From assembly GCA_947247005.1 (NCBI GenBank), contig OX365948.1, positions 8,979,455 through 9,043,454 on the forward strand: a DNA stretch of 64,000 nt, read 5' to 3'. The first letter of the stretch is position 1; each line of letters starts with the position of its first letter. The notes beneath the pieces were generated by a model. It had not been told where the DNA came from, made no database searches, and worked only from the letters and a program-made list of their open reading frames with translations. The translations under genes were made by a program, and so were the position numbers. This stretch comes from Spisula solida. Taxonomy: Eukaryota > Mollusca > Bivalvia > Venerida > Mactridae. This document shows positions 12,730 to 22,865 of the stretch, piece after piece.

Positions 12730-14010
12730 AACAAGAGGGCCCAAAGGGCCCTAGGTCGCTCACCTGTCGAACTTGACCTAGATTTTGTTGAGAAGATCAT
12801 TGTGACCAAGTTTTATACAGATTAGGCCAATATTGTAACCTCTAGTGATTACACAAGGGTTTTCTATGATTTGACCTTATGACCTAGTTTTTGACCCCAG
12901 ATAAACCAATATCAAACTTGACCTAGATTTTGTTGAGATCATCATTGTGACCAAGTTTCGTAAAGATCAGGCCAAATATGTGACCTCTAGTGACTACACA
13001 AGGTTTTTCTATTATTTGACCTTGTGACCTAGTTTTTGACCCCAGATGACCCATTATCGAACTTGACCTAGATTTTATTGGGATGATCATTGTGACAGAG
13101 TTTCATTAAGATAAGACCAAAATGGTGACCTCTAGTGACAACACAATATTTTTCTATGGTTTGACCTTGTGACCTAGTTTTTGACCTCAGATGACCCATT
13201 ATCGAACTTGACCTAGATTTTATTGGGATGATCATTGTGACAGAGTTTCATAAAGATTAGACCAAAATTGTGACCTCTAATGACAACACAAGGTTTTTCT
13301 ATGATTTGACCTTGTGACCTAGTTTTTGACCTCGGATGACCCAATATCGAACTTGACCTAGATTTTGTTAGGATGATCATTGTGACCAAGTTTCAAAAAG
13401 AATAAGTCAAAATTTCGACCTCTAGTGACTACACAAGGTTTTTCTATGATTTGACCTTGTGACCTAGTTTTTGACCTCGGATGACCCAATATCGAACTTG
13501 ACCTAGATTTTGTGGAGATGATCATTGTGAGCAAGTTTCATAACAATTAAGTCAAAATTGTAACCTCTAGTGACTACACAAGGTTTTTCTATGATTTGAC
13601 CTTGTGACGTAGTTTTTGACCCCGGATGACCCAATATCGAACTTGACCTAGATTTTGTTAGGATGATCATTGTGACCAAGTTTCATAAAGATTAAGTCAA
13701 AATTGTGACCTCTAGTGACTACACAAGGTTTTTCTATTATTTGACCTAGTGACCTAGTTTTTGACCCCAGATGCCCCAATATCGAACTTGGCCTAGATTT
13801 TGTTAAGATGATCATTGTGACCAAGTTTCATAAAGATTAGGCTAAAATTGTGACCTCTAGTGTCTACACAAGCCAATTGTTGACGGACGGACGGACGACG
13901 GACGGACGGACGGACGGACGGACGGACAGACGGACGGACGGACGACGGACGACGGACGAAGAGTGATCACAAAAGCTCACTCTGTCACTTTGTGACAGGT
14001 GAGCTAAAAA
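12730..14010 (+). mobile_element. Complete pearl-like (Helitron-derived?) tandem-core element
   Basis: 5' end: 'aacaagagggcccaaagggc', which forms a hairpin, then 'ggtcgctcacctgtc'. Core: about eight tandem units of roughly 145 bp ('cttgacctagattttgtt', 'gaccaagtttcataaagat', 'gacctctagtgactacacaa'). Then a GACG microsatellite (13880-13960) and the 3' end 'gtcactttgtgac' hairpin + 'aggtgagctaa'. GCTCACCTGTC near the start is inverted as GACAGGTGAGC near the end. This layout matches the published bivalve 'pearl' family and insect DINE/HINE elements, which are Helitron-like; the 3' hairpin followed by CTAA fits. It lies inside the 7.2 kb inverted-repeat element. Confidence 0.75.
13880..13960. 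repeat. GACG microsatellite of the pearl-like element
   Basis: Interrupted (gacg)n run of about 80 bp located between the last core unit and the 3' hairpin of the surrounding element; the same placement recurs at 30352-30400. Confidence 0.85.
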
Positions 14011-14037
14011 GCATAACAAAGAAAAAGTGTATCAGAC

Positions 14038-14103
14038 TGGATTCGAACCTTTACTTGGATTCACCAATGAGATATGCTGATACCATGCATTAACGCTCTA
14101 CGC
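14038..14103 (-). repeat. tRNA-like SINE head fragment
   Basis: On the minus strand, an A-box-like 'tagcgtagagcgttaa' is followed about 40 bp later by the B-box-like 'ggttcgaatcc'. The arms do not close into a cloverleaf. Probably the promoter end of a SINE next to the pearl-like element's 3' end. Confidence 0.4.
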
Positions 14104-14429
14104 TAAAAACGCTATTGAAATATACCACGCTTATTTTAATACAAAAAGATATGGTCAAAAATGGTATGAGTAAAATAGGAGCTCTGATTGGTCAATACAT
14201 ACATTTACCTATTAAGAAATGGAACATTCTCGCGGTTTTGACAGATATCTTTGAATCGACAGTACTAGTATTTACAATACAATACACATATACTAGTATA
14301 CCAACCGACCAGTGGTCTAAGATATATAATTAGCTTGGTTTAAACTTTCATGTTTGACATCAATCTTGGAAGCAAATTTGAATAAGCTAAACATAAAGTG
14401 TTTTCAATTGTAGTTTTATTAGATCATTT

Positions 14430-15213
14430 AGTACCTATAGCAGTACTTATATTAAAAATTAACAATTTCTATTACGTTACATGCTATTAAATGCTAATTT
14501 TCACTTTGACATATGTGGCAGCCATTTTTGCCGCCTTTTTGATTTCAGCTGTCATGGATGCCATATCAAATTGGCTTAATCAATAAATAATGATACATTA
14601 ATACAGTGTATTACAGAAGTAATTATGTTTCAGACACTTACACTACAATCAATCAGCAAAATATCAATATGTAACTTCTTTATGATCCACTAACATATTG
14701 TTTTTATTATGGCGGCCATCTTTGACACCATTTTGAATCAGCTAATGGGTCAACTGTTTTGAATTGAAGTTTTCTTTGAGTATTTATCATATATAACACT
14801 ACTGGTACACATATAATTAAAACAATTGAATTTTAGTACAATTTGGCAATTATGGAGGCCATTATAGCCGTGATTTGGATTCCAGCTGCCATGTGTGCCA
14901 TCTAAGATTCACTAAATCAATAATTAATGATAAATTTATATCAATTATTATGTTTTAACATCTAAAATATAATCAAACCGCAAAAAAAAAGCAATTTATA
15001 ACTTATTCCTATTACCACAGTCATTTTTTCTAATTTTAGCGGCCATCTTGGACGCCATCTTGAATTTCTCAAAATGCTCAATGATACCAGCTGGGCATCA
15101 TTCAGATTCTTCAATAAGAACATATTCCCTAACAGAATACCAAAAAATATTTACTATACAGTCCAATGCCGGGTCTAACCTAAATATCCCATTTATAGAC
15201 CGGACTATACAGG
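14430..15213 (-). repeat. Right arm of the 7.2 kb inverted-repeat element
   Basis: Read on the minus strand it follows the left arm from 7981: terminal hairpin, 'gacccggcattggactgta', 'ggtattctgttagggaatat', then sub-repeats with 'gatggcgtccaagatggcc'. Divergence and indels between the arms are obvious by eye, indicating an old insertion. Confidence 0.6.
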
Positions 15214-15379
15214 GCAAAATAGTTACCTCTAGTGACTAGAGGAAGATAATCATTGATTTGACCTAGTGACCTAGCTTTTACCCCAGAATATCACATGGCC
15301 TAGATTGTTTTTAGAAAAGCATTATTGGGACAAAGTTTCATAAATATTAGGCCAAAATTGTTACCTCTAGTGCCTACAC
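15214..15379 (+). mobile_element. Middle segment of the split pearl-like repeat
   Basis: Continues the consensus broken at 7980 ('ggcaaaatagttacctctag') and runs through one core unit to 'ctctagtgcctacac', where the 4.47 kb element interrupts it. The consensus ('..ctacacaaggttt..') resumes at 19853. Confidence 0.65.
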
Positions 15380-15871
15380 CACACTGTATCGGCAAAACGC
15401 AATGGCTCCGGTTTAACGACGCGGGTTCGGCTAACGTAGCGAAAATGATCCGGCTAAAAATGGTGGAAATCAACAATAAAACGCTGGTGAGTGTAACATT
15501 TTTGCGTATTTTGTATGGTTATTCTTGAATTCTGAAGACAGGAATACTCTTACGGAATGCCCACGTTTGTCCTGCATGCTCGTAGCTACTTGACTTTGTC
15601 TTGCATTAATGCATATGCACGTAATGCACGTTGAAAGTTATGATTCAATCGTAAACAATGCGAAACAGACATGAAATGCGGACATTTTAGACAAATTAGA
15701 CAAAGTAAGAGCTTACCGAGTCTAAACTATGTACTTGCATGTATTGTAGGGTTACATTGCTTTCCCAGATACTCATCTTTTATTAATAATGTATTTATAT
15801 AGGCCAAAATGTAACGTTTTCAAAATTGAACGAATCATGGTCCGGTTGTCGATAGAACGCAAATGATCCGG
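15380..15871 (+). repeat. Left terminal inverted repeat (492 bp)
   Basis: Matches the reverse complement of 19361-19852 with about two substitutions by eye (near 15468 and 15755) and no indels. It contains recurrent short motifs, 'cgcaatggctccggtt', 'gcgaaaatgatccggcta' and 'cgcaaatgatccggtt', near both of its edges, which could be transposase-binding sites. Confidence 0.9.
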
Positions 15872-16010
15872 TTCGCTTTTACAATTATATTTGCATCGGC
15901 ATTATGTACATATATGGACATTATTATTTTAGCAATGTTTGAAATACACGTACATCACTTCATTTCTCACGTAGTAAGACTATTTTGAACCAAAAGTCTT
16001 CTCAAAGGAC

Positions 16011-16458
16011 TTAGCTCAGTGGTAACACACTGGACTGTCTATCCAGAGGTCGTGGGTTCAATCCTCGGCATTTGAACTTGACATTTCTAAACTTCTATTC
16101 GTAGTAATTTCCCGCTATATCGGACCATATTGACTGCACATTATCTGGTGAAAAGTGCCAGTAAGCTGTGTATCGGTGCTATACACCGGACACATTAAAG
16201 AACCAGACTCTCTGTTCGAAATAAGAGCCAGGCGCATGTCTGCTGCACCGGACATGCCTGTATCTGATGTCTCTCTTTCTCCCTTCGGGTGCCTTCTCTC
16301 AGTCTGTCCCTCAGGTCCGATCATGCTGTATCTGCACCAGAAGGCCCCGGGATGCACCTGCACCCTAGTGACTGCAACACTCTATGTGAAGCGCCTTTGT
16401 ACGTGCGTTCGCATGAAAAGGGCGCTATGTAAATCTACTATATTTATTTATTTTATTT
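16011..16458 (+). mobile_element. tRNA-derived SINE, full length
   Basis: The head ('ttagctcagtggtaacacac...ctgtc...gggttcaatcctc') has both pol III boxes and resembles tRNA-Asp (GTC). A central domain includes 'gctatacaccggacacatta' and the 3' part 'aagcgcctttgta...aagggcgctatgtaaat' is typical of several animal SINE superfamilies (V-, Deu- or Meta-type tails). The end is an ATTT-rich tail. AAAGGAC occurs directly at both borders (16004-16010 and 16459-16465), giving a 7-bp target duplication. It lies inside the 15380-19852 element, so it jumped into that element or one of its ancestors. Confidence 0.8.
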
Positions 16459-17479
16459 AAAGGACACCTACTGACAATTGTACGTGATATTGAGCTAAAT
16501 TAAATGCTCTATCTGTTTTTGTTTATATTTTGTAGGGATCGCAGCTTCGGCTAGTGTAATAAAAGAATGACTAAACCACACAGAAAGAATGGAACAGTGA
16601 ACAGGAGTTTGGATGAAGCCCCGTGCGGAAAAAATATTTTAAATGTGATGAATCCAAAATTGACCCGCTAGTTAAAACGAGCAGGATATTAACTTAGAAA
16701 TCACGTGCAAAGTGCATTTACTGTATGGATACTACTAGTTAACACAAAGTTGGAATATGCATATTATTTACAAATGTATTCTGCATTTCTTGCTTCAGTT
16801 GTTAAATACTATACATCAGAATCACAGTAAAATAAACACTTCTCCACTGAAGATAAAATATAATAACATACTAGTATGTTAACACACGGTACATGTTTGT
16901 AATTCCTGCTTAAATATCGTTTCGACACAAGAACGTTTGTCTTATACAAATGGTCCCAATACAGAAAGAAGGTTGCGCAGCTGCCATGTTTAGGACCCAT
17001 GGCGGAAATCATTAAGCGACATCCATATAGCCGAGACAACCATATATAACGTAGGTTACGGTAATTTCCGTAACACCGCCTACAACTGTCAGAGGGTATA
17101 ATTCGATTATACGTGCGGACCAAGTACAATAATGATATAACAAAACTATTCGACTTAAATGAGATTGCATGAGCCTTTCAAACCTTCATTTAAAACGTTC
17201 CCGAAGTTCCTATATTTCAGCAACTTTAACAAACAAAATATCCAATGCATTCATAGTATACTTCAAGAGTTATGAATGAATATAATTTGCTAACCGTCGC
17301 CACAATAAGTCATAGTACAATGCAATGTTTTTCCCCATGTAAGTTTAGTAGTGAAAATGTACTATAGGGAAACAACCACACCCCAAGGAATTAGACAGGA
17401 CTATCTGCGCATGGGAGGGAAATTGACAACCAATTTCCAAAATTCAATCAACCCAAGTATAATTCGGACCGTATAATTC

Positions 17480-18100
17480 TCATATCCTTTCCGCTACCAT
17501 AGCGTACTTATGCAGACTCGCCGAGATGGCCATTTCGGCCTTCCGTAGTTTTCGACCTAAATGCCCAAATTCGGAAATTTTGCTGTCATGGGTACACAGG
17601 CATCCCAGACTACATGATATTACGGGCCCAGGGTCGTGCACATGTTCTTGGGCCCGCTAGACCCCTTTAAAGAGGGCTTTGAACGTAGATTTTACAAAAC
17701 TGAAATTACTGGTCCTACCCGCCATTGCGGTAGGATTCCCTGTGGAATTGCATTAACATTTAGCGCCAAAACGTTTTTATTTTTCTATAGCAGGAATATA
17801 AGGCTAGACAAAGGGGTCAGGAACAATGCCCTAAATGGGCCAAAAAGTAGGCCTGTCAAGAAAAAAAAAAAAAGAAAGAAGTTTTTCGCGCAAGGGTCAC
17901 CGTCACATCGTCATTTCCGGTGACCTTTGGTCGAAATATTGACATTTTTCTACTTTCGGTTTAGGGTAGGTGTGTAGCATCCGGATGTATCGAGTTTTTA
18001 TCAGTGCTGCAAGTCAATAGTGTCTCAGGGACGGGTATAGGGACCATATGAATTTCTCATAACCCCCCAAAAAATCGTGATAGCGGAAAGGATATATACC
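17480..18100. mobile_element. Possible small nested MITE
   Basis: 'atatcctttccgcta' at about 17481 recurs inverted as 'tagcggaaaggatat' ending near 18097. This suggests a ~615-bp non-autonomous element in the interior of the larger transposon. Target duplication could not be fixed. Between the ends I recognise no gene; a run of A (17861-17875) and of C (18101-18109) are present. Confidence 0.35.
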
Positions 18101-19360
18101 CCCCCCCCTATAAGTAATAACATTGACAAGTGGATAGAGCGCTATACTCATAAAATAATAAAAATAAGGAACATAAACAACAATAAAAACAAGACCAAGT
18201 TTAATGTGATGGGGTTTAATAGGTGTATATGTTACATAATTAGAATATTAATTGACTGTTGATCATGTAGTTATATGTTTATGTAATTATTTTTTCCTGT
18301 ACATTTTGTATCTTTGTTTACTCATCGGCATAATGCCTAATGTATTTCAAATAAACTGTAAACTGTTAATGTTCGATTTGTGCATTATTCTTTTCAATAA
18401 TCTGAATATAGTATGTTCTGGGTGTGATTGCTTTTTCGACACGTTTATCCCAGGAAAAATGTGGCCATACAGTTGTGTTGGTGTCCGGAATATTAATTGG
18501 CATGGATAGCACCTATTCTGGGGTTGAGCATCAAGAGTGTCTTTAAATTCGATCAAAGAATAAAGTACCTACGATTGTTTTTAGATTTTTACTTGCGTTC
18601 CTAGCCAACAATCACGTCACATACCACGTGGAATGTCTACTTCGATGATGATGAACTAGTTACCCACAATAGCAGTGTAGCAATACAATGTAACTTTAAC
18701 ATCACCAACTGCTACCAATCCAAGACGCACTTTGTTTCGCTTCGGAAGCAAAAATAGCGGTATTTTATTTGTATACCAGTTTCTATGAAACATTCGCAAG
18801 TCCGAGGGAAAAGTAACATTTCCTTGAAATGAAGCATCCCTATCAGCAGCTGGGCCGTTTTCTCTAGCACCCTGTGAAACATTGGAAAGGAAGACGTCTT
18901 TGCGGTAAATTTTTGCCACACTGGGTACATTAATGTCTTTCAAAATGTTGTCCACGACTTAGTCTTTGCCTAGACATGGTCGAAATAAATATGAATGTCT
19001 TTGCGCATAGGTCACATTGGAACCTTGTTTTTTTTCCTGAAAATAAATAAAAAGAAGAATCAGTTGATTGGTTGTACATACACGTTCATATCGATGTCTG
19101 CATGTCAAAATATCTTGACACATCTAGACAAATATTCAAGTCAACTTTAAAGATTCATCTATGACAATCTATCCTTCATCTATAAATGTGCAACCAGACC
19201 GAGGCTTGAACCCATAATTCAGCAGTAAGTGCAATATGAGAGGGCATGTAAATTATTCAGTTATACACAAGCAACAAAAAGTAGAAAATGATGTTAAAGT
19301 TAGTCAGAGTAATACAAGAAAATGACGCTGCAATAGTTGTTATGGCGAGTAAAACACGGG
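18100..19360. other. Interior of the 4.47 kb transposon, no recognised gene
   Basis: The longest frame is on the minus strand at 18656-18955 (99 codons, with residues such as VAKIYRKDVF and KIPLFLLPKR). I cannot match it to a transposase or any known domain. It may be chance or captured sequence. Upstream parts (16466-17480) likewise show only short frames. Confidence 0.4.
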
Positions 19361-19852
19361 CCGGATCATTTGCGTTCTATCGACAACCGGACCATGATTC
19401 GTTCAATTTTGAAAACGTTACATTTTGGCCTATATAAATACATTATTAATAAAAGATGAGTATCTGGGAAAGCAATTTAACCCTACAATACATGCAAGTA
19501 CATAGTTTAGACTCGGTAAGCTCTTACTTTGTCTAATTTGTCTAAAATGTCCGCATTTCATGTCTGTTTCGCATTGTTTACGATTGAATCATAACTTTCA
19601 ACGTGCATTACGTGCATATGCATTAATGCAAGACAAAGTCAAGTAGCTACGAGCATGCAGGACAAACGTGGGCATTCCGTAAGAGTATTCCTGTCTTCAG
19701 AATTCAAGAATAACCATACAAAATACGCAAAAATGTTACACTCACCAGCGTTTTATTGTTGATATCCACCATTTTTAGCCGGATCATTTTCGCTACGTTA
19801 GCCGAACCCGCGTCGTTAAACCGGAGCCATTGCGTTTTGCCGATACAGTGTG
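19361..19852 (-). repeat. Right terminal inverted repeat (492 bp)
   Basis: Inverse of 15380-15871, nearly identical, ending in ...GATACAGTGTG followed by the target duplication TACAC. Confidence 0.9.
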
Positions 19853-20680
19853 TACACAAGGTTTATCAATGCTCTTGCTTAGTGATCAAGTTTATGACCA
19901 CTGTAGATAAATAGACCAGAGAAGACGGAAAAGGGGAGAAAACATGGCAAACAATAAATGGTTTAAACTACCTGTTTCAGTCTGCAAGGACCTCCATCAG
20001 GATCATAAAGTTTCTTAAGATAAGGCACATTTTGTGACCTCGCTAGGTATGCTTTGACCTGGTGACCTGGTGACCTAGTTTTTTACCCTTAAAGATCCAA
20101 TAATAATAAGAGATGTTTGTATGCCTCCTTGGCAGCCAAAGAGTAAAAAATGGTGAAGGTCACAGTGACCTTGACCTTTGACCTCAAAATCAATAGGGGT
20201 CATATACTGTTGTTGACCAATCTCCATGTTAAGTTTGAAGATTTTAGGCCAAAGCCTTCTTGAGTTATTGAAAGAAAACCATTTGAATAGTCAGAAATGG
20301 TAAAGGTCACAGTGACCTTGACCTTGGACATACTGACCTCAAAATCAATAGAGGTCATCTACTGTTGATGACCAACCTTCATGTAAAGTTTGATAACTCT
20401 AGGACAAAGCATTCTTGAGTTATTGAACGGAAACCATTTGATACAATTGACTAATAGACAGACCAACAGACAGGTGCAAAGCAATATACCCCCTCATTAA
20501 AGATGGGGGCATAAAAATGACCTTGGATCAGTTGAAATGATCAATATGTGATCAAGTTTCATAAAGATTAGCCCAAAATAGTGACCTCTATGTCTTCACA
20601 GCAAATTGTGGATGAAGAATGGGCAAAGAGTGATCACAAAAGCTCACATTGTCACTATGTGACGTTCTAGGATAAAACAT
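19853..20680 (+). mobile_element. 3' segment of the split pearl-like repeat
   Basis: Resumes with 'tacacaaggttt' and continues core phrases, is broken at about 20104-20514 by a different repeat, then continues ('gatcaagtttcataaagatt') to 'gatcacaaaagctcac' and a degenerate 3' hairpin ('gtcactatgtgac'), ending near 20670. It closes the element that began near 7660. Confidence 0.65.
20104..20514 (+). mobile_element. 'gggggcata' dispersed repeat nested in the pearl-like copy
   Basis: Begins 'agagatgtttgtatgcc', has two ~150-bp tandem units ('aggtcacagtgaccttgacc', 'agtttgaagat', 'cttgagttattga'), then 'gacagaccaacagacagg' and ends 'aagatgggggcataa'. Related copies lie at 54628, 59688 and 63272. 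It interrupts the pearl-like core without deleting it. Confidence 0.65.
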
Positions 20681-20925
20681 CATCAATTTGCCAATAGAAG
20701 ATCAAGCCAAGCTATAGGCTGCTGATTATATAACACAAGCCTTTGTATACAAATAAAAATGAAATGCATTTTCAATGTCCATTTTATTAAATCTTGTGCA
20801 TAATCACTTTTAATGCATATTCTCTCAATCTACACTGACAACAAGCGGCCAGTCAATTGTGCAGTGTTTATATCATCCATGTTTATTTATTGATAAGGCT
20901 AGAGTTATCTTCAGCAAGCTATATA

Positions 20926-21130
20926 CTGTAAAATCATTAATTTTCGTGGGGGATTAAATTTCGTGGATTTCGTGGTTCACTTCAACCACGAACTTTCATC
21001 CCAACGAAAATTGATTTTGACCCTTGTTTTGTTACCTGAAATGCAAAACCACGATTTCAAGTGCCAACGAAATTGTCTTTTTTACCAAAACCACGAAATT
21101 TCGTCCCAACGAAATTTAATGATTTTACAG
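20926..21130. mobile_element. TA-flanked MITE with long TIRs
   Basis: Starts CTGTAAAATCATTAATTTTC and ends with the inverse 'acgaaatttaatgattttacag', flanked by TA on each side (20924-20925, 21131-21132). The interior is a chain of 'ttcgtgg / ccacgaa' inverted motifs ('aaccacgaaatttcgt'). At 205 bp it cannot encode a transposase. Confidence 0.85.
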
Positions 21131-22124
21131 TATAGGAATATCAGGAACAAATATGAAGTTTTCACCAGCATGGAATATCATACTTTCAGCCAATTATTGT
21201 GTAATCAACTCATATTTTCCAAGATACAGCAGCTAGTATAGCAGGAAGCATTATACAGGAGCCGGATTCCAGGTAAGGAGACATCATAATACCAGACTCT
21301 ATATATCAAATGACACTCATTAAACAGACAAGGTCAGTAATGACATACCTGGGTCTCTTATTAAGCTGAGGTTGTACCTGGTCTCTAATTAAGTCAGTCT
21401 CATTAAGCGATCCATTCATTGGCATCTCTCATTCACCAGTTCATACAATATAGAGTATTGGACTCTCAATATCTTCACTTCCAGCATGTGTATTATATGA
21501 ACCCTTCAACCTATAATCACAGTAATCATAAAAATACTTTTTTGAAAATCATATTATAATGAATGCGCACAATTACCTCAACAGAGAGAGGTTCCAGTAA
21601 CAAGCCCAAGATTTGCTGCTTAATTTTGAGATGGTTCAGTAAGCAAGAGGCATGGGACAGGCCAGGAGTAAATAAGCCATAACACCCCTTTCTGTGATGG
21701 CTAAGGGAGTAATATTATAGTTTTTTTGCAGTTCCAGCTTAATTGAGGCTCCTACTTTTGAAAGGTCTAGAAACCAAGAAGCACTCCACGAAAAGTATTT
21801 TAACTTGTTAGTCCAAATGTTTAAAATGATTAAATGTTTCCCTTCGTTTACTAGGGAATTAAGGATTTTCTGTCAGACTGGCTCAATATTTGTCATTCAG
21901 AACTGACAGACTGATGGTTGTCACCGACACTGAAGGAGTGCAAGACTTGAATCCTGGCCCCATGATTATAAAACTTGTTTCAAGCCCACCTTGACTTGAG
22001 CATAAAATTTATTAGCTATAATCCATCTAACAAAATTGTCAGTAAAATAAAAGGCATTTAGTTGTTGTAAACATTTGAAGTTTGAGCATGGAATTGAGTT
22101 GAGCATGAAAATAGTTTTATAAAC

Positions 22125-22545
22125 ATGGGGCCTGATTTAGCGAACATGGGGACAGGTCTAGCGACAATTGGGCCTGATCTAGCAAACATGGGGACAGGTC
22201 TAGCGAACAGGCCTGATCTAGTGAACATGGGGCCAGGTCTAGCCAACATTGGGCCTGATCTAGCCATGTGGGACCAGGTCTAGCGAACATTGGACCAGGT
22301 CTAGCCAACATGGGACCAGGTCTAGCCAACATTGGACCAGGTCTAGCCAACATGGGACCAGGTCTAGTGAACAGTGGGCCTGATCTAGCCAACATGGGAC
22401 CAGGTCTAGCGAACATTGGACCAGGTCTAGCCAACATGGGACCAGGTCTAGCCAACATTGGGCCTGATCTAGCCAACATGGGACCAGGTCTAGCGAACAT
22501 GGAACCAGGTCTAGCGAACATTGGGCCTGAGGTATAGTGAACATG
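22125..22545. repeat. 21-bp minisatellite
   Basis: About 20 copies of a 21-bp unit (ggaccaggtctagccaacat + g/t, with gggcctgatctag variants). Because 21 is a multiple of three, frames stay open on both strands, and one translates to a collagen-like GPGLANM repeat. The variants alternate without protecting any reading frame, so it is treated as tandem DNA, not a gene. Confidence 0.9.
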
Positions 22546-22865
22546 GGGCCTGGCCCATCTGAAATATTATCATGACTTTGTGTCTTTGAGGTACTTTCTA
22601 TGAGAGGCTGGCCTCAAAATTGGCATCACAACACAGAAACATCTTTCTGAGTTTATTACACTAAATAGTTTTTAGTTATCATTAAAAGTCCCACTGGACA
22701 ATGGTATTTCAGTCATATTGAGGTAACCCAGTCATTACACTGGCACTGGGCTAATCAGCAGTTACCTGGAGAGTCACAAACGAAGGAAGATAAAATTACC
22801 TGGAACTAACCAAGCAGATAGTCAAGCAAGGGATATGAATTTTCATTAACAATTTTGTTATGCAG

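Larger units (their letters stand above)
7981..15213. mobile_element. ~7.2 kb inverted-repeat element with composite arms
   Basis: The left end (from 7981) and the reverse complement of the right end (to about 15213) share 'tagtccggtc', then 'gacccggcattggactgta', and continue as similar sequence for more than 700 bp. Each arm contains sub-repeats of several hundred bases carrying phrases like 'caagatggcgtccaagatgg' and 'ttgccaaa'. The arms are clearly diverged, so the element is old. The interior holds a LINE relic, an SINE-like head and a complete pearl-like element. The outermost bases and target duplication cannot be fixed; a TA may be involved. Long composite arms resemble foldback-type transposons, but no transposase is recognised. 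Confidence 0.6.
15380..19852. mobile_element. 4,473-bp DNA transposon with 492-bp TIRs, CAC ends and 5-bp TSD (Transib/RAG-like architecture)
   Basis: The left end reads CACACTGTATCGGC and the right end is its exact inverse. Flanks carry TACAC on both sides (15375-15379 and 19853-19857), and joining the flanks restores the host repeat ('ctacacaagg'). The TIRs are equal in length (492 bp) and I find only about two mismatches, so insertion is recent. A 5-bp duplication and a CAC-starting heptamer are hallmarks of the Transib/RAG group (Transib CACWATG, RSS CACAGTG); the last four bases here differ. I recognise no transposase inside, so it is probably non-autonomous. hAT-type or CACTA-type elements with unusual duplications are alternatives. 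Confidence 0.8.

Noticed and set aside
16011..16080. tRNA-Asp gene
   Set aside because: Pol III boxes and a GTC-like loop are present, but the acceptor stem does not pair and a SINE body with target duplication follows.
18656..18955. Minus-strand 99-codon frame as a transposase
   Set aside because: No recognisable catalytic motif or similarity; a second frame overlaps it on the same strand.
22268..22537. Collagen-like open frame (GPGLANM repeats)
   Set aside because: It is the 21-bp minisatellite; frames are open on both strands, and there is no splice or start context and no flanking domain.
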